A stretch of DNA of 64,000 nt from assembly GCA_041390105.1 (NCBI GenBank), contig JAWKQO010000001.1:124001-188000 (forward strand), given 5' to 3'. The translations under genes were made by a program, and so were the position numbers. The notes under the pieces are model-generated. The model was given only the letters and a program-made list of their open reading frames with translations, was not told where the DNA came from and ran no database searches. The stretch is from Gemmatimonadota bacterium. GTDB taxonomy: Bacteria > Gemmatimonadota > Gemmatimonadetes > Longimicrobiales > Gaopeijiaceae. How positions within the stretch are numbered: position 1 is the stretch's first letter; every line of letters starts with the position of its first letter. Below are positions 55,142 to 63,302 of this stretch, piece after piece.

Positions 55142-56769
55142 ACGACGCGCCCCGCCGGGCTCTGCTGAGCGTCTCCGACAAGAGTGGAATCGAGGACTTC
55201 GCCCGCGCCCTCCACGAGAGGGGGTGGGAGATCATCTCCACCGGCGGGACGGCGAAGGCCCTGCAGGCGGCGGGGATTCCGGTGGTGGGAGTCTCCTCCG
55301 TCACCGGCCACCCCGAGATGATGAGCGGTCGGGTCAAGACGCTCCACCCGGCCATCCATGCGGGCCTGCTGGCCCGGCGGGACCGTCCGGACGACATGGA
55401 CGCCCTACGGACCCAGGGCTATCGGCCCATCGATCTGGTTGCCGTCAACCTCTATCCGTTCCGCGAAACCGTCGCTCGAGGCGGGGTGCCGGTCGGGGAG
55501 GCGATGGAGAAGGTCGATATCGGCGGGCCCACCATGATCCGGGCGGCGGCGAAGTCCCACCGGGATGTCTGGGTGGTCGTCGATCCCACCGACTATGCGT
55601 CCGTGGTGGCCGCGCTCGATGAGGGGAGCGATCACCCGGGTTTGCGGCGGCGTCTGGCGGCGAAGGTCTTCGGGCACATCAGCGCGTATGATGCGGCGGT
55701 GGCCGGCTACCTTGCCGAGGGGGAGTCCAACCTGCTCCTGGCGTTGGAGGGAGGACACTCCCTGCGGTACGGAGAGAACCCGGACCAGGCGGCCACATTC
55801 TATCCGCTGCCCGGACCACCGCGCGGCCTGGCCGCGCTGGAGCAACTGCACGGGAGGGAGCTGTCCTACAACAACTACCTCGATCTGGACGGCGCCCTGC
55901 TCGCACTCGCCCCCTTCGTGTTCGCGACCGACCCTGCCGTCGTCATCGTGAAGCACACCACGCCCTGCGGCCTCGCCCTGGGGCGCTCCACCCTGGCGGC
56001 GTACAAGGCGGCGCTGCGTACGGACCCGGTGAGCGCGTTCGGCTCCGTCATCGCGACCAATCGGGCCGTAGACGTCGAGGCGGCCCAGGCCATGAGTGAG
56101 CTCTTCATCGAGTGTCTCGTGGCCCCGGACTTCGAGCCCGATGCTCTCGAAGTGCTCTCTCGCAAGAAGAACGTGCGTCTTCTGCGGATGCCGGCCACGC
56201 CCACGGACCGCGAAGGGGGTACGGGGGTGGGGGACGTGCCCGAGAACGCCCGTCGGGCCGCCGCCTTCGTGATGGGGGCGGGGCTGGGTGGGGCGGGTGA
56301 ACAACTCCGCACAGTCTTTGGCGGAGTCCTCCGGCAGGCTTCGCCCGTGCCTCCGTTCCTGGGACGCGAGAGTGGTGAGTGGCGAGTGGTGACGCGCCGG
56401 GCTCCGACGCCTGCCGAGGAACAGGACCTGCGCTTCGCCTGGGCCGCCGTGTTCGCGGTCAAATCGAACGCCATCCTCTTTGCGAAGTACGGAGCGACCC
56501 TCGGGATCGGTGCCGGCCAGATGAGCCGCGTGGATTCTTCGAAGCTGGCCGTCCGCAAGGCCTCCGAAGCGGGGCTCTCCCTCGCCGGCTCCGCGTTGGC
56601 CTCCGATGCCTTCTTCCCCTTTCGGGACGGCGTCGACGCCGCCGCCGCCGCCGGGGTGACCGCGATCGTGGAGCCAGGCGGGTCGGTCCGTGACGAGGAA
56701 GTGATCGCGGCCGCCGACGAGCACGGCATTGCCATGGTGTTCACGGGCAGGCGCCTGTTCCGGCACTGA
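55138..56769 (+). CDS. purH: bifunctional AICAR transformylase / IMP cyclohydrolase
   Basis: Last two steps of de novo IMP synthesis. It has 543 aa. The MGS-like cyclohydrolase domain is N-terminal (RALLSVSDKSGIEDFARAL, STGGTAKAL, SGRVKTLHPAIHAGLLARR). The transformylase domain follows with RYGENPDQAA, the Lys-His catalytic pair VIVKHTTPCG and NAILFAKYGATLGIGAGQMSR. It overlaps purN by four bases and ends about 100 bases before the tRNA. Confidence 0.96.
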   Translation: MNDAPRRALLSVSDKSGIEDFARALHERGWEIISTGGTAKALQAAGIPVVGVSSVTGHPEMMSGRVKTLHPAIHAGLLARRDRPDDMDALRTQGYRPIDLVAVNLYPFRETVARGGVPVGEAMEKVDIGGPTMIRAAAKSHRDVWVVVDPTDYASVVAALDEGSDHPGLRRRLAAKVFGHISAYDAAVAGYLAEGESNLLLALEGGHSLRYGENPDQAATFYPLPGPPRGLAALEQLHGRELSYNNYLDLDGALLALAPFVFATDPAVVIVKHTTPCGLALGRSTLAAYKAALRTDPVSAFGSVIATNRAVDVEAAQAMSELFIECLVAPDFEPDALEVLSRKKNVRLLRMPATPTDREGGTGVGDVPENARRAAAFVMGAGLGGAGEQLRTVFGGVLRQASPVPPFLGRESGEWRVVTRRAPTPAEEQDLRFAWAAVFAVKSNAILFAKYGATLGIGAGQMSRVDSSKLAVRKASEAGLSLAGSALASDAFFPFRDGVDAAAAAGVTAIVEPGGSVRDEEVIAAADEHGIAMVFTGRRLFRH

Positions 56770-56872
56770 CGGGGGCCCGGCCCGTCGGGGGGTCTCCGAG
56801 GGTGAGGCGACCCGAGGGACCTCCGGGGGTGTATACGGGGGCCAACCGGGCGTCAGGGGCCCGGGGAGTCAG

Positions 56873-56956
56873 GGAGCGGTGTCCGAATTGGCTAAGGAAC
56901 CGGTCTTGAAAACCGGCGCCCGCAAGGGTATGTGGGTTCGAGTCCCACCCGCTCCG
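56873..56956 (+). tRNA. tRNA-Ser (anticodon UGA)
   Basis: The cloverleaf can be drawn by hand. Acceptor stem is 56873-56879 with 56949-56955, and the discriminator is G56956. The D stem is TCC/GGA. The anticodon stem is CCGGT/ACCGG around the loop CTTGAAA, giving anticodon TGA (UCA codons). The 15-nt variable arm is that of a class II tRNA, and the T arm is GTGGG-TTCGAGT-CCCAC. CCA is not encoded. The anticodon is UGA, not UCA, so this is not tRNA-Sec despite selA nearby. Confidence 0.95.
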
Positions 56957-57013
56957 TTGCGTCGGGCAGATCCCGACGGATGTACGAACCAAGGTGCTTC
57001 AGGGAGGCAGAGA

Positions 57014-57508
57014 ATGGATCAGGTGCCCATGCAGGAACCCCGTCGGGCAGGGGGACGTCGAACGGGAGCGGATGGAGCTCGCCGCGGGCTTGAGGCCCGT
57101 CTGCGGAGCCTCGCGGTCGGGTCGGTGGTCGTTGGGGTGGGCTTGGCGCTGGTCGGGGCCACGCCCGGGCTGGATCGGCCGGATTCCCCGCGGGCCCGGG
57201 CGGCTGGCCTGGATACCAGCTTTGCCACCGACGTGATGCCCCTGCTCGAGAAGTACTGCGTGGAGTGCCATGGTGGCATGAAGGACGGTGAGAAGGTCCT
57301 GGAAGAGGGCCTCGACCTCACCAGCTACGAAACGTTGATGGTCGGCTCGACCTGGGGGACCGTGGTCGAGGCCGGTGACGCCGAGAACAGCCTCATGGTG
57401 CAGATGCTGGTCGACGGTGACATGCCCAAGGATGCGGACGAGCCCATGCCGCCGGAGGAGATCGCGGTCATCCGCTCCTGGATCGACGAGGGCGCCCCGA
57501 ACAACTGA
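57014..57508 (+). CDS. planctomycete-type cytochrome c domain protein
   Basis: A 164-aa protein. An N-terminal signal/anchor helix (about 33-50) exports it, and the heme motif CVECH (Cys82, Cys85, His86) sits in DVMPLLEKYCVECHGGM, typical of the c-type domain found before PSD1/DUF1549 proteins in Planctomycetes and Gemmatimonadota. The probable axial Met is in DMPKDADEPMPPEE. Only one heme. The protein stands alone, and a GGGAGG lies before ATG 57014. Likely a small periplasmic electron carrier or sensor. Confidence 0.88.
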   Translation: MDQVPMQEPRRAGGRRTGADGARRGLEARLRSLAVGSVVVGVGLALVGATPGLDRPDSPRARAAGLDTSFATDVMPLLEKYCVECHGGMKDGEKVLEEGLDLTSYETLMVGSTWGTVVEAGDAENSLMVQMLVDGDMPKDADEPMPPEEIAVIRSWIDEGAPNN

Positions 57509-57527
57509 CCTCCCGCTGGATTCTCCC

Positions 57528-57561
57528 GGCCCACCTCCGGACGCTGTCCCGGGGGTGGGCC
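57528..57561 (+). terminator. intrinsic terminator after the cytochrome c gene
   Basis: A 13-bp GC-rich stem (57528-57540 with 57549-57561, one T-G pair), 8-nt loop, followed by a T-containing run (TTGGCCTTT). It is the most classical terminator in the window. Confidence 0.7.
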
Positions 57562-57619
57562 TTGGCCTTTATGGGGGCGGGCCGGGCCCCTGCCCCCTCG
57601 CTCCCCACCGGATCACGGC

Positions 57620-57647
57620 TAAAGCGCACCCCCCCCGGCTCCGATAC
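57620..57647 (+). promoter_or_regulatory. candidate FliA (sigma-28) promoter of motAB
   Basis: TAAAGCGC (57620-57627), 12 bases, then TCCGATAC (57640-57647). The flagellar sigma-28 consensus is TAAAGTTT-N11-GCCGATAA, so TAAAG and CCGATA are kept with one extra base in the spacer. It lies about 105 bases before the motA start and after the terminator. Function and position agree, since motAB are class 3 FliA genes in many bacteria. Confidence 0.55.
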
Positions 57648-57752
57648 TGACCATCGAGGGCGCACCCCCGCTCGTCGGGCCGTCGTGCCCCTCCAGCTGG
57701 GGCACACGCAAGTCGGGCGGCCCCCTAGTCGGATTTCAGGGAGCGCACAACG

Positions 57753-58529
57753 GTGGATATCGGGAGCTTGGGCGGTCTGGTCGCGGGTGCTGGTCTGGTA
57801 CTCTCGGCCATCATGTTGGGCTCGGGGATCGGCGCGTTCATCGACATTCCCTCCGTCCTCATCGTCGTGGGCGGTACCATCGCAGCGGTATTCATCGCCT
57901 TCCCCGGAGGCGAGCTCAAGATGGTGGGCAAGGTGCTCGGTCGCGTCTTCAAGAGCCCCAAGCACGAGATGATCGCGTTGATGCAGTTCCTCATCGAATG
58001 CCGCAAGGCGGTCGGGAAGGACGGGCTCCTGGCCCTCGAGGGGCTCGCCGACAAGGCGCCTTCGGAGGCCGTGGCCAAGGGCCTGCTCCTGGTGGCCGAC
58101 GCGACGGACCAGGGCGCTTTGCAGGAGATCCTGGCGACGGAACGCAAGGCGATCCAGGAGCGGCACCTCACGGGCCAGAAGATCTTCAACGAGGCGGCGA
58201 AGTTCGCGCCCGCCTTCGGGATGGTGGGAACCCTCATCGGTCTCGTTCAGATGCTCGCGACCCTGGACGATCCGTCGTCGATCGGTCCCAAGATGGCCGT
58301 GGCCCTGCTCACCACGCTGTACGGGGCGCTGTTGGCCAACCTGATCTTCCTGCCGATGGTCACCAAGCTGGACCGACGCCTCCAGGTGGAGATGCAGCAG
58401 TTGCAGCTGGCCTTCGTGGGCATGATGGCTCTTCGCAAGGAAGACTCGATCGTGCTGATGCGAGAGAAGTTCAAGGCGTTCATGCCTGAGCGGGCCGACC
58501 TGGATGCGGCCCTCGAGGCCTCCGCATGA
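57753..58529 (+). CDS. motA: flagellar stator protein MotA (PomA-like)
   Basis: Membrane subunit of the torque generator. A 258-aa protein with four helices (about 5-28, 30-50, 150-170, 182-202). N-terminal GGLVAGAGLVLSAIMLGSGI and FIDIPSVLIVVGGTIAAV, the DIGALQEIL-like cytoplasmic loop with ERHLTGQKIFNEAAK, and AFGMVGTLIGLVQML plus IGPKMAVALLTTLYGA resemble PomA of Vibrio more than E. coli MotA. This suggests a Na+-driven stator (inference). GTG 57753 with GGGAG upstream. Its stop overlaps motB. No other flagellar gene is in the window. Confidence 0.93.
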   Translation: MDIGSLGGLVAGAGLVLSAIMLGSGIGAFIDIPSVLIVVGGTIAAVFIAFPGGELKMVGKVLGRVFKSPKHEMIALMQFLIECRKAVGKDGLLALEGLADKAPSEAVAKGLLLVADATDQGALQEILATERKAIQERHLTGQKIFNEAAKFAPAFGMVGTLIGLVQMLATLDDPSSIGPKMAVALLTTLYGALLANLIFLPMVTKLDRRLQVEMQQLQLAFVGMMALRKEDSIVLMREKFKAFMPERADLDAALEASA

Positions 58530-59521
58530 GTTCGTCCGCGCCCGCGGCCGAAGTGCTGGAGCCGGTGCCGGAGCCCGCCGCAGGGGCCCCGGCACCGATT
58601 GCACCCTCCCCCGGCCCCGCGCCCCCGGAGCCGGCCTCCAAGCCGAAGAAGAAGGAAAGCCCCCCACCGGTCCTCGAAGAGGAGTCCGCCGGGCCCCCAC
58701 CCGAAGAAGGTGCGCCGGCCTGGGTCATGACGTTTGGAGACCTCATGAGTCTCCTCCTGACCTTCTTCATCCTGCTGTTCTCGATGTCCAGCATCGAGGT
58801 CGAGAAGTTCAAGGCGGTGGCCGCGTCGTTCCGTGAAGCCCTCGGGGAAGAGGGAACGGGCGTCATCTCCGAGGTGCCTCCTCCCATGACACAGGAGCCC
58901 GCCAAACCAGAGGAGGTCTACGTCGACTCCGGCGCGGGCCAGGTCAGCGCGGCGATGTCGGATATCGCCAACGTCCTGCAGCAGTTCGTCCAAGAGAACG
59001 ATCTCTCGGAGCAGGTCGACGTGTCCCAGGACGATGCGGGAGTGTACCTGCGCATCCAGGACATGGCCCTCTTCCGTCCGGGTTCGAGTGACATCGAAGC
59101 CGCGAGCGTCGAGATCGTGCAGCGGCTGGGACTGATCCTGCAGGCCATCCAGGTGCCGCTGGTGGTCTCCGGACACACCGACGACATCCCCATCCGCTCC
59201 CCGATCTTCCACTCCAACTGGGAGCTGTCCGCCGCTCGGGCGGCGGGCGTCGCGCGTCTCCTCGTGGAGACGGGCCATGAGCCGCAGTCGATGACGGTGG
59301 AGGCCTACGGCGAGTACCGGCCCATCGGAGACAACGCCAGCCCGGAGGGGCGCGCGCAGAACCGCCGGGTCGAACTCTACTACTCCCGCCAGTCCATCGA
59401 GGACACGATGCGGGATCGCGGCCTGCTGCCCGACGAGTCCGCCGGCGCGGACACTCCGCCGGCTCAGGGCGGCGACGTGCCCGCAGCGACCCCTGCCGAG
59501 CCGGGCACGCCGGGAGCCTAA
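58526..59521 (+). CDS. motB: flagellar stator protein MotB (PomB-like)
   Basis: Ion-channel and peptidoglycan-anchoring subunit of the stator. It has 331 aa. The first 64 residues are a Pro/Ala/Glu-rich cytoplasmic extension, much longer than in E. coli MotB. The single helix TFGDLMSLLLTFFILLFS carries the ion-binding Asp72 in a PomB-like context (ATFADLMSLLM). A plug and linker follow, then an OmpA-like domain with SGHTDDIPIRSPIFHSNWEL and GRAQNRRVEL for peptidoglycan binding. The C-terminal tail is Asp/Ala/Pro-rich. ATGA overlap with motA. Confidence 0.94.
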   Translation: MSSSAPAAEVLEPVPEPAAGAPAPIAPSPGPAPPEPASKPKKKESPPPVLEEESAGPPPEEGAPAWVMTFGDLMSLLLTFFILLFSMSSIEVEKFKAVAASFREALGEEGTGVISEVPPPMTQEPAKPEEVYVDSGAGQVSAAMSDIANVLQQFVQENDLSEQVDVSQDDAGVYLRIQDMALFRPGSSDIEAASVEIVQRLGLILQAIQVPLVVSGHTDDIPIRSPIFHSNWELSAARAAGVARLLVETGHEPQSMTVEAYGEYRPIGDNASPEGRAQNRRVELYYSRQSIEDTMRDRGLLPDESAGADTPPAQGGDVPAATPAEPGTPGA

Positions 59522-59662
59522 GTCGGCGGGCCCCCGCCCTCGGCGGCTCGGCGGCCCGGGGGTGCGCACGATCCACGGTCCTGCCCTCCGGACCCGGCCC
59601 CGTCCTTGGATATCTCGCTACATTCTCCTGCTGGAACCCGGCCAGAGGGGAGGAACCTCGCA

Positions 59663-60877
59663 GTGAGCACATGGACGCGCAGAAAGACCGTTCCGGTGGA
59701 GATCGGCGGTGTGACGGTGGGTGGGGATGCCCCGGTGGTGGTCCAGTCCATGACCAACACCGATACGGCCGACGTGGCGAGCACGGTGGAGCAGGTGGCT
59801 GGGCTCGCCGCTGCCGGGAGCGAGCTGGTACGCGTGACGGTCAACCATCGCGAAGCCGCCCGCGCGGTTCCCGAGATCGTGGCCCGGCTGGCGGATCAGG
59901 GCGTCAGTGTGCCCATCATCGGCGACTTCCACTACAACGGTCACATCCTGCTGACGGAGTTCCCGGACTGCGCACGCGCGCTGGCCAAGTACCGGATCAA
60001 TCCGGGCAACGTGGGGACCACGCGCAGGGACGAGAATTTCCAGGCCATCGTGCGCGTCGCCGTTGAGCACGGGAAGCCGGTGCGGATCGGAGTCAACTGG
60101 GGGTCGTTGGACCAGCGCCTCCTGACCGAGATGATGGACGCGAACGCGCGTGCGGCTCAGCCCAAGGACGCCGGCGACGTGTTGATCGATGCGATGGTCG
60201 AGAGCGCGCTGCGCTCCGCCGCGCTCGCGGAAGAGACGGGGTTGGACCACGACCGCATCGTGTTGTCGGCCAAGGTCTCCGCAGTGCCCGATCTCATCAA
60301 GGCCTACCGGCGACTCTCACCCCTCTCCGACTTCCCCCTGCACCTCGGGCTGACCGAAGCCGGGATGGGCGCGAAAGGGATCGTGGCCTCCACGGCCGGC
60401 TTGGCCGTGCTGTTGACCGAAGGGGTCGGCGACACCATTCGCGTGTCGTTGACGCCGGAGCCGGGCGGCGATCGCGCCGTGGAAGTCCGGGTGGCCCAGC
60501 AGATCCTGCAATCCCTGCAGATCCGGAACTTCGAACCGCAGGTCACCTCCTGTCCGGGCTGCGGGCGGACCACCTCCACGTTCTTCCAGGAGATGGCGCA
60601 GCAGATCACGGACTACATTCGGGAGCAGATGCCCTCGTGGCGGCAGCGGTTCCCGGGTGTCGAGGCCATGGATGTCGCCGTCATGGGATGTGTCGTGAAC
60701 GGACCCGGTGAGTCGAAGCATGCCAACCTGGGGATCTCGCTCCCGGGCACCTTCGAAGAGCCCAAGGCACCCGTCTACGTGGACGGGGAGCACTACACGA
60801 CATTGAAGGGGGAGGGGCTGGTCGAGGAATTCAAGGGAATCCTGGAGGCGTACGTCGAGCGGACCTACGGGGGGTGA
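59663..60877 (+). CDS. ispG: 4-hydroxy-3-methylbut-2-enyl diphosphate synthase
   Basis: Fe-S enzyme of the non-mevalonate isoprenoid pathway, MEcPP to HMBPP. It has 404 aa, with the bacterial short form (no insertion domain): VVVQSMTNTDTADV near the N-terminus, KYRINPGNVG, VRIGVNWGSL and the C-terminal 4Fe-4S cluster cysteines in TSCPGCGRTT and VMGCVVNGPGE. GTG 59663 with GGGGAGGA upstream. The [4Fe-4S] cluster would depend on carriers such as the IscA-type protein at 53390. Confidence 0.96.
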   Translation: MSTWTRRKTVPVEIGGVTVGGDAPVVVQSMTNTDTADVASTVEQVAGLAAAGSELVRVTVNHREAARAVPEIVARLADQGVSVPIIGDFHYNGHILLTEFPDCARALAKYRINPGNVGTTRRDENFQAIVRVAVEHGKPVRIGVNWGSLDQRLLTEMMDANARAAQPKDAGDVLIDAMVESALRSAALAEETGLDHDRIVLSAKVSAVPDLIKAYRRLSPLSDFPLHLGLTEAGMGAKGIVASTAGLAVLLTEGVGDTIRVSLTPEPGGDRAVEVRVAQQILQSLQIRNFEPQVTSCPGCGRTTSTFFQEMAQQITDYIREQMPSWRQRFPGVEAMDVAVMGCVVNGPGESKHANLGISLPGTFEEPKAPVYVDGEHYTTLKGEGLVEEFKGILEAYVERTYGG

Positions 60878-60908
60878 CGGCGGGGGGTGCTCACGAAGAG
60901 CCGCCGTC
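60876..60908. terminator. weak hairpin between ispG and the convergent operon
   Basis: An 8-bp stem (60876-60883 with 60901-60908) with a long 17-nt loop overlaps the end of ispG. It sits between two convergent genes, so it may serve both. The long loop makes it weak. Confidence 0.3.
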
Positions 60909-60924
60909 CGTATACCCCGTCGGC

Positions 60925-61251
60925 TCAGGTCGTCTGGTTCACCGGAGCCAGGATCCAACGCAACGAATACGCGTACAGCCCGGAGGCGGCGGCCAGGGCC
61001 GCGCTGAACGCGACCGAGAACACGTCGTCATAGACCAAGCTTCCCACCACGAAGACCAGCGAGGCCATCACGGCGGCGGCATCTGCACTGAGAGTCGCTG
61101 AGGCCCGCTGCGCACGAACGACACCCGCCTCCAGGCGGGAGATCATCCCGAGGGGGAGCGAGGCCTCCTCACGGGCCAGCCGCTGGAGCGCGAAGAGCAG
61201 CTCCTCGTCCGCGAATTCGGCCAGCGACCCTGTGCCTTCCTGTCCTTGCAT
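60925..61251 (-). CDS. small membrane protein of the ECF sigma operon
   Basis: A 108-aa protein: an acidic/Leu-rich helical N-terminus (AEFADEELLFALQRLAREE) followed by two membrane helices (about 60-78 and 82-98). ATG 61251 has GGAGG six bases before. A longer version from ATG 61302 would overlap the sigma factor stop by ATGA and is also possible. It is last in the sigma-factor operon and could be an anti-sigma or regulatory subunit, but it lacks the HxxxCxxC zinc motif of ZAS anti-sigma factors. Confidence 0.65.
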   Translation of the reverse strand: MQGQEGTGSLAEFADEELLFALQRLAREEASLPLGMISRLEAGVVRAQRASATLSADAAAVMASLVFVVGSLVYDDVFSVAFSAALAAASGLYAYSLRWILAPVNQTT

Positions 61252-61298
61252 TCCGTACCTCCGTCCCGGGGGATGTGGCGCTTGACCTACCGGTTCAA

Positions 61299-61826
61299 TC
61301 ATGTCAAGCGAAGATCGTGCCGCTCTCCGATTTCGTTGCGCAGTTTGCCCAAGGCCCGATGCAGCGACGCTTTTACCGTCCCTTCCGCTCGCCCCAGGAT
61401 CTGGGCTACCTCAGCGGTGCTGCGCTCTTCCACCACCCGTAGCAGGATCACCTCCTTCTGGAGGTCCGGCAGGTCGGCGATCGCTTGCCAGATGCGCTTC
61501 TTGGCCTGGGCTCCTTCGATCGTGGGGACTCGGGTCTCGTCGCGGTCGCGACTCCACCAACCCCACTGACCGATCCTCAAGCCCTCGCGTCGTCGACGCC
61601 TTCGCCGGTGCGACCGGCCTACGTTGAGCGTGATCCGATAGAGCCACGCCCCCAACGGTGCATCGGGCGGCCTTCGGTCCATCGTACGGCTCACCTGGAT
61701 CCATACCTCCTGCAGGATGTCCTCGGCCTCGGTCTCCCGATCGGCGAACGAAGCCGCCACCGGAAGCAGCCGAGGCGTATACTCCGCCATCAGCGTGCGG
61801 AACTCGCGGGAGTCCGCAGTGCTCAC
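61299..61826 (-). CDS. ECF-type sigma-70 family RNA polymerase sigma factor
   Basis: A 175-aa alternative sigma factor. Region 2 reads FRTLMAEYTPRLLPVAASFA, ETEAEDILQEVWIQVSR and WLYRITLNVGRSHRRRRRRR. Region 4 has DLPDLQKEVILLRVVEERSTAEVAQILG followed by the helix-turn-helix recognition part EGTVKASLHRALGKLR. GTG 61826 is chosen from the start of the domain. An upstream frame extends to 61934 but is without homology and overlaps the next gene. Both neighbours are membrane proteins, so envelope stress or signalling control is likely. Confidence 0.9.
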   Translation of the reverse strand: MSTADSREFRTLMAEYTPRLLPVAASFADRETEAEDILQEVWIQVSRTMDRRPPDAPLGAWLYRITLNVGRSHRRRRRRREGLRIGQWGWWSRDRDETRVPTIEGAQAKKRIWQAIADLPDLQKEVILLRVVEERSTAEVAQILGRAEGTVKASLHRALGKLRNEIGERHDLRLT

Positions 61827-61875
61827 GCCAGGGGGCTCTTCATTTGGGGGGCAGGGGAGCGTCGGGTCGGACGGA

Positions 61876-62715
61876 TCAGGGGTCCATGTCTCGCATCGCT
61901 TGCGAGGCGGACCGCCAGCCAACGGCTGCGACAATCCCGAAGGGTATGTAGGGGATCAGGACGGTTCCCAGGGGGGAGCCGTTGAAGATCGCTGCGAATG
62001 TAGTGGAGACCCGCCAGCTGGAAACCATGAACACGACCAGGGGGACGATCGTCCATCCAATGATCAGTTGTGCCATTCGACCATCGATCTCTCGCTCGAA
62101 CCGCACCCTGCGGTGCAACCACCCGATGATCCCCAGGGCAATGCCGATGAGGATGACTGGAAGCGTCATGTCCAACAGGCGCTGGCCCGCCCGGATGGCC
62201 ACCACTCGAGGCGCGTCGAAATCGGCGCGGTCGGGCGTCTCCGGGACATGGGCGATCTCGCCGCTTCGCAAGAGCTGTGCGACCGCGCCCAGCGATCCGT
62301 GCGCGTCGACGACGACCTCGTCAGTCCTGAGCGCCGGGGGAATCTCGTCGGAGCTCCCGCCTGTCGCGCGGCGCACCTGAGCACGGAAGGCGGCAGGCCC
62401 CACCCCGGAGTCGAGAAACAGCATCATGATCGGGACGATCACCGCAAGGCGCCGCGCGTGTCCCAAGGTGGCCCGCGAGGGTCGCGCCGTCACGATGGCC
62501 AAACCGGCGATGACCGGGAGCACGTCGAAGAGGAAGCCCGGAAGCGAGAGAGCCGCTCCAACGGCGTCCTGTGCGCTCCCCCCGGTTCCCACGACCCTGC
62601 CCGCGATATAGAGGAGCGAGCCGAGCAGTACGAGCAGCAGGAAGTGGTTTGTCATCTGCCAGGCCGCAGTATCGAGCCCGCGCCGTGACGTCGGGTGTCC
62701 CGTCAGAGTATTCAC
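61876..62715 (-). CDS. polytopic membrane protein of unknown function
   Basis: A 279-aa protein not recognised as a family. About six helices: two in 20-75, one near 90-105, then a soluble segment (about 110-175, with VVVDAHGSLGAVAQLL), and three in 180-265. GTG 62715 is preceded by AGAGGAG. It is the first gene of the operon with the ECF sigma factor, 49 bases upstream of it. It could be a sensor or an anti-sigma partner. No motif shows this. Confidence 0.7.
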   Translation of the reverse strand: MNTLTGHPTSRRGLDTAAWQMTNHFLLLVLLGSLLYIAGRVVGTGGSAQDAVGAALSLPGFLFDVLPVIAGLAIVTARPSRATLGHARRLAVIVPIMMLFLDSGVGPAAFRAQVRRATGGSSDEIPPALRTDEVVVDAHGSLGAVAQLLRSGEIAHVPETPDRADFDAPRVVAIRAGQRLLDMTLPVILIGIALGIIGWLHRRVRFEREIDGRMAQLIIGWTIVPLVVFMVSSWRVSTTFAAIFNGSPLGTVLIPYIPFGIVAAVGWRSASQAMRDMDP

Positions 62716-63087
62716 GCTCCTCTCGGTCGAGCATGGTCCCTATGCCAGCTGAACCACGGGGGCATATCCCCCATGGTATGGAACGCCACGGACGGGGGAA
62801 ACCGTTTACCGGCCGGGCCCGAGCCTTCCCGGGCCTGGCGGGGCCCGCCGGGGGCTCCCAGGGCCCTTGGACGAGGTCCTGCCGACTCCGTGTAAACCGA
62901 TCTCGGGGCTCGTGACGTTGTAGGGTCGAACATGGGGGCGGCCGCCCGATCACTTCGGTGGTTCAAGGCGGCGAGCGATGGAGTGGGCGATGGGGGGCGC
63001 ACACGAAATCGTCTCACGCTGGGGCGGTCGTTCTCCGTGTTCGGTCGAGACCACAGAAATCCAGATCTGGTACAAAAGGAGACCGCC
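62716..63087. other. 372-bp divergent intergenic region
   Basis: No coding signal seen. It separates the minus-strand sigma operon from the plus-strand peptide cassette. It holds GC-rich short inverted repeats (near 62756-62772 and 62832-62850). A perfect 10-bp palindrome CCAGATCTGG at 63061-63070 lies just before the AGGAG of the peptide gene. A TACAAA sits at 63071. No convincing -35 was found. Confidence 0.4.
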
Positions 63088-63270
63088 ATGCGGAAGGCCC
63101 TCGGGTTCGTGCGCAAGCACTGGATCCTCACTTCGTTCGTGCTCGTGAACCTGGGAATCGCGGCGCCCGCGGCGGCCGGGTACAGCGACAACATCTGCAT
63201 CGACCGGGACGCGGGTGAGATCTTCGCCTGCTGCGCGTCGTGCTGGCTGTTCTGTCACTGCTCCTCCTGA
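63088..63270 (+). CDS. secreted six-cysteine peptide
   Basis: A 60-aa peptide. A basic N-terminus and hydrophobic helix form a signal peptide (cleavage probably after APAAA, residue 30). The mature 30 residues hold six cysteines: C37, C48, C49, C52, C56 and C58. AAGGAG precedes the ATG. Six Cys could give three disulfides. It is followed 32 bases later by a membrane-anchored CPFC thioredoxin, which could act on it. No database family is recognised. It may be a disulfide-rich toxin-like or structural peptide, or a small redox/metal protein. Confidence 0.7.
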   Translation: MRKALGFVRKHWILTSFVLVNLGIAAPAAAGYSDNICIDRDAGEIFACCASCWLFCHCSS

Positions 63271-63302
63271 GCGCAGTCTGAATCGGGACCTCCGCGCCCC
63301 TG

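Noticed and set aside
56873..56956. tRNA-Sec, because selA is close.
   Set aside because: The anticodon loop CTTGAAA gives UGA, and the acceptor and D stems have normal serine tRNA lengths, so it is tRNA-Ser.
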